A stretch of DNA of 64,000 bases from Mesorhizobium carmichaelinearum (GTDB taxonomy: Bacteria > Pseudomonadota > Alphaproteobacteria > Rhizobiales > Rhizobiaceae), in assembly GCF_900199455.1 (NCBI RefSeq), contig NZ_FZQR01000018.1:47359-111358 (forward strand). The letters are read 5' to 3'. The notes under the pieces are model-generated. The model made no database searches and was not told where the DNA came from. It worked only from the letters and a program-made list of their open reading frames with translations. The first letter of the stretch is position 1, and each line of letters begins with the position of its first letter. A program made the translations under genes and the position numbers. This document shows positions 54,384-62,100 of this stretch, in pieces.

Positions 54384-54409
54384 GCAACGTGCAAGCACCG
54401 GACGCTTAC

Positions 54410-54829
54410 TCGGTTGTGTGTTGTGTGGTTGTGTGGTTGTGTTTGGCGATACTTTGTGCCCCTCGTCGATCCTCCTTCCATCTACGATAATACACGACTC
54501 TATTCTCTGCGCTACGATTCCGCTTTTGGGTGTCGAGTTCCGATGCGCCGTGCAATCTTCCGCGCTCTGCGACGGGGTGGTTTGGCTGCACGAATGCAGC
54601 GCTCGAACCGTCGTGGCGCACTTTTCCATCGGACTGAGGGAGCATCGTCACAGGCAATCGAGCGCGTCCGGCCGTCTCGCGATCGGCGCGGCCGCAGGCG
54701 GGATAATTTGCGTTCCGTCGTTCCTGGTCTGCATCGGTCCTCATCCGCCGGAGCGGATCTCTTGTGTCAGATGGCGCCCGTCAGCGTGCCGGCGCGATGC
54801 GTTTCAACTGCCGCTGCCTCGCTCATGGA
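54410..54829. other. GT-rich repeat and unassigned decayed DNA right of IS66
   Basis: Begins with tandem GGTTGTGT-like units (54411-54444). The rest has short overlapping ORFs with no family match; probably transposon debris. Confidence 0.4.
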
Positions 54830-55450
54830 TGTGCGCCCAGCAGCTTGCGGTCCTTGATTTGGGCGCACGGCGTCGGTCTGGCTCGCCGCCGGATCGCCGA
54901 CGTAGAACGTGCCGTCGCTTTAGTTCGCGTGCGCCATCGGCGAATGAAGGAGAGCGCCGTCACCGGGCCGAGGATCGCCATAAAGCGCCGGCACGGCTCG
55001 CTGCGTCCGACAATCTTCACGACGAGATCGCGCAGTCGGCAATACTATCTCCACAGTGCCGCGCGCCATGAGCTCGGCCAACGTCGATCGTCCGCCACAG
55101 CCGTGCGCACAGCCTGCTGGGACGCCCCGGGTCCCACCTTGTCCAGACGGTCCCGAACAACTTCAGCGAGTGCCTGATGGAATTCTCCAAGTCGAGGAAC
55201 TTGGCCATCAGATTGCGCCGGTGCGTCAGCAAAAGCCGCGTTCGGTAGCAGTTCTCCGACTTGATGTAGGGCTGGCGGAACCAGCCGGTGTTGCATGATG
55301 TGGGCGATCCCAGGGCATCAGCCTTTGTTGGTCTCGTTGTGCGGCGCCGACATCGCGGCGCGCACACGCTGCGTCTCCGGGCAGAAGGCCGGCAGGCCGA
55401 GTTTTTTGAGCCAGGGCGACAGCGATCCCGCCTCGTCGCCGGAATCCTGT
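54830..55450 (-). pseudogene. Decayed IS110-family transposase
   Basis: Pieces of an IS110 transposase are readable in order but in shifting frames: WLKKLGLPAFCPETQRVRAAM, then TGWFRQPYIKSENCYRTRLL, then LENSIRHSLKLFG, then VGRSEPCRRFMAI followed by GPVTALSF (normally PGVGPVTALSF). Several indels make it inactive. It belongs to a different IS110 lineage from the copy at 10728. Confidence 0.7.
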
Positions 55451-55458
55451 CGCCGGCT

Positions 55459-55770
55459 GTGGATGCGCCATCTCGTGAGTAGCGAAGACCTGCGCAAACG
55501 TTTGGAAAAGCTGCAGAATTCGCGCAGGAAGAAGGCCGCAGGCCTGCATAAGAAGGCGCCGCCGAAGCGGCCCAAAGGCCTCCGCGCTATCGCTACAGCA
55601 GGGCACCGACGGCAGCCCGGTCGCTATGCGGGCATTCTGGACCATGCACGTCGAGGCGGTGAACTGGAGCGGCATGGGGCATGCTGAGTATGCCGCAGCG
55701 CTCGGTCTGTCGCCTAATGCGTTGCGGATCTGGCGCCTGGAGGAATCCGGCGACGGCGATCCCGGCTTCA
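55459..55770 (+). pseudogene. Decayed IS66 tnpA fragment
   Basis: Reads RHLVSSEDLRKRLEKLQNSRRKK, then after a frameshift near 55610 MRAFWTMHVEAVNWSGMGHAEYAAALGLSPNALRIWR. The latter is clearly homologous to the second HTH of the intact TnpA at 51535 but not identical, so it comes from another IS66 element. Confidence 0.7.
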
Positions 55771-55958
55771 TCCGAGTGCGCAAGCCCAAGACGGTAGGTT
55801 CGGTCCGCGTATCAGATCGGCTGCGGTCACGATTTGGGTTCGCGTCGATCGTCGCCATAGAGAGTAATGCGCCCAAACCCGTGAGCTTCGGACTTCATGT
55901 CTCTCTTCGCGCCGTCCTGGCGCAAGACGGGGGGATCGCTGACCGTGCGCACCACCGG

Positions 55959-57296
55959 TCACTTCTGGCGGAAGGAGGAATGAACCGAGGCAAGAAGGGG
56001 GCTCAGAATATAGTCCAGAGCGGTGCGCTCCTCGGTGACGATCATCACTGAGGCAGGCATCCCCGGATAGAGCGCGATCTGCGGGGCTGCGGCCAGCTCG
56101 GCCGGGTCGACTACGACATCGGCGACGTAGTAGGGGAATCCGGTTTTGCTGTCGGTTACGCGATCCGCCGAAATACGGGTGACGCGTCCATGGATGATCG
56201 GAATGGAACGCTGCTTATAAGATGTAAAGCGCACTTCCGCCATCATGTCGGATCGCAGGCTTGATATATCCTCGACGCGCACCTGCGCCTGGACGACCAG
56301 CGAGTTCCGCGTCGGCACGATATCGAGGATCGTCTGCCCGGGGGCGACGATCGCACCTGTCGAGAAGACGCTGAGGTTCATCACCTGGCCGTCATAGGGC
56401 GAGCGGACCACGGCGCGATCTACGGCGGCCTGGCTCGCGAACATGGTGGGCACGAGGTCCGCCAGCTTGGACTGCGTATCGATCAGCATTGCCGAGAGCT
56501 TGGCGCGGCGGTCGTTTGTCAGTTGTGCGATCTGGCTCTCAAGCTCGGCCTTGTTCTGACGGTACCCCGCGATCTCGCCCAGAGTCTCGTCTATCAGGCC
56601 TTGCAGGTCGGACGCGGAGCGGTCGAGCTCAAGGATACGCGTGCGCGTCGTCAACCCGGCCTTCAGGAGCTTGTCGAGGCCTGCCTTCTCGTCGATGGTG
56701 GACTTCAGCTGCGCGCGAAAGGATTCGACGCGCGCCTGCTTGCCGTCGATTTGCTCATCGAGTTCGGCGATTCGCTTCTGCAGAATCTGCCTGGCGCCTG
56801 CCATCGAGGCCCGCTGGCTTTCAAGGTCGGCGATCTGGCTGGCCATCGCGTCCTGCAGATAAGTCTGGTGTGCGGCGTTCATGTCTTTCGGGAAAGCAAC
56901 CGCCTCCTTGCCGTCGAGCTCTGCGCGGATGCGGGCATCCGTCGCGCGGAACAAAGCATATTGCTGGGAATAGAGGTTTAATTCGGATCGGATCTTGCTG
57001 TCGTCTAGCACAAGCAATATGTCGCCCGTCTTGACGATGTCGCCGTCCTTGACGTGTATCTCCTTCACCGTGCCGCCATCGAAGTGCTGGACGCTCTTGC
57101 GGTTCCCTTCCACCTTGACGACTGCGTCCGCGAGCACCGCGCCGTTCAGCGGCGCCACGGCGGCCCAGCCGCCGAAAATGCCGAAGAAGGCAACGATGAT
57201 CAGAAGGCCGACAAGGGCTGGCACCCTGATCGAATCCGAGGCGGCGGCGCCGGTTTCACCTGGCAGGCTGCGATAGACAAAGGCGCCGTCGCTCAT
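55959..57296 (-). CDS. hlyD: Type I secretion adaptor (HlyD family)
   Basis: 445 residues. One N-terminal membrane helix (VGLLIIVAFFGIFGGWAAVAPL), then a biotinyl-lipoyl-like part (VQHFDGGTVKEIHVKDGDIVKTGDILLVLDDS), a long periplasmic coiled coil (about 95-290) and a C-terminal beta barrel (VVRSPYDGQVMNL). It links the ABC exporter to an outer membrane TolC, which is not in the window. It starts 19 bp after the exporter gene. Confidence 0.9.
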   Translation of the reverse strand: MSDGAFVYRSLPGETGAAASDSIRVPALVGLLIIVAFFGIFGGWAAVAPLNGAVLADAVVKVEGNRKSVQHFDGGTVKEIHVKDGDIVKTGDILLVLDDSKIRSELNLYSQQYALFRATDARIRAELDGKEAVAFPKDMNAAHQTYLQDAMASQIADLESQRASMAGARQILQKRIAELDEQIDGKQARVESFRAQLKSTIDEKAGLDKLLKAGLTTRTRILELDRSASDLQGLIDETLGEIAGYRQNKAELESQIAQLTNDRRAKLSAMLIDTQSKLADLVPTMFASQAAVDRAVVRSPYDGQVMNLSVFSTGAIVAPGQTILDIVPTRNSLVVQAQVRVEDISSLRSDMMAEVRFTSYKQRSIPIIHGRVTRISADRVTDSKTGFPYYVADVVVDPAELAAAPQIALYPGMPASVMIVTEERTALDYILSPLLASVHSSFRQK

Positions 57297-57315
57297 CGAT
57301 CTCTCCTGACCCTGC

Positions 57316-59052
57316 TCATTGCGTTGTCACCCCGATCGGAGTCGCACGCTGGTTGAGCAGCGCCACGATCTCGTTTCGCATGCCGAAGGCTTCGACGGCG
57401 CCGTCACGCAGCAAAAGGATCTTGTCGACATTGGCGATCGTTGAGGGGCGGTGCGACACGATGATCACTGTGCTGCCGCGGCGCTTGAGTTCGATCGCGC
57501 ACTCGCTCAGTGCGCGATCTCCGTCGGCGTCGAGATTGGAACTAGGCTCGTCGAGAATGATCAGCTTCGGCAGCCCGAACACTGCCCGGGCAAGCGCGAT
57601 CCGCTGCCGGTAACCGCCAGAGAGCACAGCGCCGCCTTCGCCGATCTGGGTCTCATAGCCTTGCGGCAGGCGGATGATCATGTCGTGCACGCCGGCCAAG
57701 CGGGCGGCCTCGATCACCTCCTGGTCGACATTGGTCTTGAAGCGCCCGATGTTTGCGGCGACGGTGTCGGAGAAGAGCTCGATGTCCTGCGGCAGGTAAC
57801 CGATATGGTCGCCGAGCGCGTCGCGACCCCACTGCGTCATGTCGGCGCCGTCCAGTCTAACCGTTCCACGGCTGGGCTGCATGACGCCAGCCAAGTGTCG
57901 AGCGAGGGTGGATTTGCCGGCGCCCGAGGGCCCGATAATGCCGAGCGCCTCGCCGGCCTCGAGCCGGAACGAGATGTCCCGCAGAAGGATCTTCTGCAGG
58001 CCGGGCAGCGCGTAGCTCACCTGCTCAACCGAGATCTTGCCTGTTGGCTTCGGCAGATTGAACGAACGGTCGTCGCGCGCATCGCCTTCGACCAGCTTGC
58101 GAACCCTCGCCAGCGCGCCGCGCGCCAGGACAAGGCTGCGCCACACGCCTACGATCTGCTCGACGGGCTGGAGGCCCCGGCCCAGAAGAAGGCTTGCCGC
58201 GAAAATGGAGCCGGCGCTCGTTTGCCGTTCGATGACCAGATATGCGCCAAGGCCGAGGATGAGCGACTGCATGGTCAGCCGAAGAAATCTGATCAGCCCG
58301 GACATCAAAGCGGCGCGGTCGCTGGCGTCCGCCTGGCGCAGAAGCGCCAGATTTCGATCGCGTTCCCAGCGGCGGATCAGGCCGTCGATCATCCCCATGG
58401 CGCGGACGACTTCCGCGTTCCTGAGGCTCATCTCGGTGAAGGCATAGTTGGCCGTTGCCACGTCGTTGGCCTGCTTCAGCGGCCCGCGCACCAGAAATTC
58501 ATTGCTCACCGCCATTGCAATTAGCAGCAGCGATGAGCCGAGCGCGAAGAACCCCAGCCAAGGGTGCAGCAGGAAGATGATGGCGATGTAGATGGGCGAC
58601 CAGGGCAGATCGAGCACCGCATGTATGCCGCTGCCGGTAATGACCTGCCGGAAAGTGTCGAAGTCGCGGATCGGCTGACTCAGCGAGGAACCCGGCGAGG
58701 AGGCCTCGAGCGAGGCTGCGACGACCTTGGCGGAAAGCAGTCGGTCGAGGCGCGCGCTGGCGCGGGTCAGGATCCTGGCGCGCACCAGATCGAGGCCGGC
58801 AAGGGCAAGGAAGGCCGCCAGCAGCACAATCGTAAGCATTATCAGCGTCGTTTCGCTGCCGCTGGTGACTACCCGGTCATAGATCTGCAGCATATAGAGC
58901 GGCGAGGCCAGGTAGAGCAGGTTGATCGCTAAGCTGAACCCTGCCGCGACCAGGAAATAGTGGCGGCACGCCAGCAGCGCGTCCTTGACGATCTTGCTTT
59001 TGCTGTTGAGACTCAATGACCCAGCGGAGAACCGCCCCCTGTCCAATCGCAC
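57316..59052 (-). CDS. Type I secretion ABC exporter (PrtD-like)
   Basis: 578 residues, GTG start. An N-terminal six-helix membrane domain (about 30-310) precedes the ATPase: Walker A GIIGPSGAGKSTLARHLAG, signature VLSGGYRQRIALARAVFG, Walker B LIILDEPSSNLD, switch His in VIIVSHRPS. No C39 peptidase domain, so it exports substrates with C-terminal signals, such as RTX-type proteins. Very likely carries the upstream giant protein. Confidence 0.9.
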   Translation of the reverse strand: MRLDRGRFSAGSLSLNSKSKIVKDALLACRHYFLVAAGFSLAINLLYLASPLYMLQIYDRVVTSGSETTLIMLTIVLLAAFLALAGLDLVRARILTRASARLDRLLSAKVVAASLEASSPGSSLSQPIRDFDTFRQVITGSGIHAVLDLPWSPIYIAIIFLLHPWLGFFALGSSLLLIAMAVSNEFLVRGPLKQANDVATANYAFTEMSLRNAEVVRAMGMIDGLIRRWERDRNLALLRQADASDRAALMSGLIRFLRLTMQSLILGLGAYLVIERQTSAGSIFAASLLLGRGLQPVEQIVGVWRSLVLARGALARVRKLVEGDARDDRSFNLPKPTGKISVEQVSYALPGLQKILLRDISFRLEAGEALGIIGPSGAGKSTLARHLAGVMQPSRGTVRLDGADMTQWGRDALGDHIGYLPQDIELFSDTVAANIGRFKTNVDQEVIEAARLAGVHDMIIRLPQGYETQIGEGGAVLSGGYRQRIALARAVFGLPKLIILDEPSSNLDADGDRALSECAIELKRRGSTVIIVSHRPSTIANVDKILLLRDGAVEAFGMRNEIVALLNQRATPIGVTTQ

Positions 59053-59158
59053 GCCCAGAACCGATGTTACTCCAGATCGTTCAAACGGCCACGCAGTCGG
59101 TTCTTTTTCCTGCCGTAAACCTTAATTCGTAAGCTGAATCGGCGACCAGCCGACCTGG

Positions 59159-59186
59159 GGTGAGCCGCGTGTGTATGCGGCTCACC
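59159..59186. terminator. Hairpin between the giant repeat gene and the exporter operon
   Basis: GGTGAGCCGC-GTGTGTAT-GCGGCTCACC, a perfect 10-bp stem just after the stop of the giant gene. There is no following T run, so it may be a partial terminator or mRNA-stabilising structure rather than a full stop. Confidence 0.5.
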
Positions 59187-59198
59187 TTCAGGTTCACG

Positions 59199-62100
59199 CT
59201 ACGAGACGCTAGCCGTTAGACCATACTCAACCACCGTCCTGCCGGCCCCGTCGTCTACAAGCGTGAAGTTATGCGCATCGAAGATACCAAGGAGGTGGAG
59301 CGTGGCATTGTGAGCGCCGTCAGTCACGGTCAATGTCCCTCCACTACCGTTCGAGTCGGCCTGATAGGCCGCGGACGTTCCAGCGCCGAACAGGATGTCG
59401 CCGAGGTCGATCTTATCGTCGTTGGTCATGCCGCCAATCCTGCCACTGAAGTCGAAGGAATCATCGAGCTGCAACGTGCCAGCCGCATTCTGCGCGAACA
59501 TCACATCCGTCGATGAGGCTGCGCCGAATTCCAGCTTCGACAGGTTGCCAATCGTGGCTTCGCCTGTGCCAGTGACCTGGCCGTCGATCGTGATGTTGCC
59601 GCCATTGGCCCAAAGCAGCCCGGAATTGGCGAGCGTGCCGGTGATCATTAGGCCGCCGGAACCCGTCGCCTCCAGCGTTCCCGAGTTGACGGTGGTATTT
59701 GCGCCCTTGTCAATGACCAGCGCGTGCGTGCCGGTGGCGATGATCGTCCCCTGGTTGTTCAGGGACAATAGGCCGCCGCCCAGTTGGCCGGCGCCGGAGA
59801 TGGTATTGTCGACATTGGTCAGAATGACGTCGGCGCCCGTGCCGGAGATGACGTTCCAATCGCTGTCGGACAGCACGACCTGCCCGCCGCCCTGCAGGGT
59901 AATGCCGTGCTGGATAAGCTGCAGCAGCGTGTCGCTGCCTGAAGAGTCGAGCGAGATGATGCCGCTGTTGTTGATCGTGCCGCTCAGCGGCAGCATGGCG
60001 CCGTCGCCAATCTTCATGGTGACAGGGTTATTGACCATCGGCGTCTGGTCGAAGACGAAATTGCCGTCCGTGAGCGCGCTCGAGTGGACGCCGTCGAGCG
60101 TGATCGACTGCCCGTCGGCAAGCGTGATCACCGCGTTGCCGCTGCCGTCGTCGGCCATGTGGGCCTGGACGTCGGCAAAGCTCTGGAAGCCGGAATAACC
60201 GATCAGGTCGATCTTGTCCGCGGCCGTGTCGAAGCTGTGCACGGTGTCGTTGCCGATAGGCTGCGAGAAGACGAAGAGGTCGTTGCCTTGCGAGCCGGTC
60301 AGCACGTCGTCACCGGACCAGGCGAAGATCGGCATTCCTGGCGCATAGGCCTCGACGTTATCCGCCACGATCGCCGCGCCTGTTGTACCGCCCGCGTTGG
60401 TCCACGTCTCGGTCACATTGAGCACCATAGCTCCGACATAGTTCGCGGGTGATGTGATTGACAGCGATGCAACGTCGTTCGTCACCACCGTCCAGGAGCC
60501 ATCGCCGTTGTTTGTGCCCTCGTTCAAGTTCCAATTGGACGGAATCCCGCCGACAACAAGTGAGGTGGCTCCGACGTGATCGATCGAAAGATCGACTAGT
60601 CCCAAGTTGATAGACTCACCAGCGACGCCGGCCGGGGCTGTAGTGTTAAGAGTTGTCTGATTGCCGGCAGCATCTGTCGCAACGATCGTTAGAGCGTCAT
60701 TGGTGTGAAGGTTTGCGTTTATGTATGTCCAGGTCCCCGCACTGAGTGTCGCGTTACCGCTGTTGAGATGCCCTGACGTCGTGTCTGAGACGTTCACGGT
60801 CACAACACCTGAATCGCTGTCAGAGTAAGTGCCGGTCAATTTACTTTGCCCATTGTTATAGCCTGTTTTTGCGACCGTCGGCGCCGTGGTGTCGACCTTG
60901 AAGTTGGCATTGTCCGTGACAGCCGCAGCCGTCAAGGTTGCTGCGTTGCCGGCGGCATCCGTGATCGTCCCGCCGTTCAGGCTTAGCGCATTGGCGTTGA
61001 TGCTGATGCCGTTGGTATCGGTCTGGGCTGACTGGATCGTATAGGTGAATACCAGCGAGCTGCTGCCGCTGCCCGACGAGTAGTTTGCCTGCACTATGGT
61101 GCCACCGACATTGAGCGCGAGCTGGGGCGTACCGGTGACCGTCACGCTCTCGCTGACCGCCACCGTCACGCTCACCACGTCGCCGGCGTTCAGATAGCTG
61201 TTCTGGATCCCCGTCGCGCTGGTGATCGCTTCGCTGCTGACAGTCGGAGCCAAGGTGTCGACCTGCAAGACACCGGCCGGGTTTGTCACCACTCCTGCAA
61301 GATTGGCAGCATTGCCAGCTGTATCGTTGATTGAAGCACCGTTTAGGTTAATCCCCGTGATGCTCAGATCAGACGTGTTCTGACCTGTGGCCACGGTGTA
61401 CTTGAAGGTCAATGTGTTGGTACCAGAGCCACTTGCGTAAGTCGCAGTTCCTCCGTCGTTGAGCGTCAGTACTGGAGTTCCTCCCGAAACCGTAACTGCC
61501 TCGCTCATGTTGAGATTTAGAGTCACCACGGTGAACTGAATGTCACCCCCATGATCAAGCGAAGTACCAGCACCGATGTTTCCGACTACTGAGCTCGTTC
61601 CAGTAGTCAGATTTATTTTTTCGTAGCTCGATGGATTTGTGTACGAGGTCGCAATCAAGTTACCAGCGTTATCGGCGGCGATGCCCATCAGGTTGCTCAG
61701 CGCAGTCGTGAAGGCAAGAGTGGAAATTCCGGTGGAAAGGTCTATCGAATAGACTTTGTTGTCACTCGGCCCCACTGCATAGAGATGCCCCGACTGATCG
61801 AAAGTTATGTCCATGACGGAGTTAGCAGGGCCCGTAATCGTGCTTACGAACGTGAATGCACCGGTCGTCGTATTGACCGTATAGATTGCGTTTGTACCAA
61901 CGTTTACGGCGTACAGCGTCCCGTCCTTCGCAAAATCTAACGCATATCCAAAGGATCCTCCGGGGCCGCCAATTGCTGTTAATGATCCATTGGCGAGATT
62001 CACTTTGGCTAGCGTCGCATTTGAACCAAGCAGGGTGTAAACGGATCCGTCGGGGGCGAATGCAAGTCCGAACGTTCCTGAAGTCGAAAAACTACCGACG

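Larger units (their letters stand above)
51453..54409 (+). mobile_element. Complete IS66-family element
   Basis: 2,957 bp flanked by perfect 8-bp direct repeats TCGGTTGT (51445-51452 and 54410-54417), the IS66 target duplication length. Terminal inverted repeats begin GTAAGCGTCCGGT at the left (51453-51473) and match 54389-54409 at 18 of 21 positions. It contains tnpA, tnpB and tnpC in order, all apparently intact. Confidence 0.93.

Noticed and set aside
59159..59186. Classical Rho-independent terminator
   Set aside because: The hairpin is perfect but lacks a T run on either side, so it is reported only as a possible terminator or processing site.
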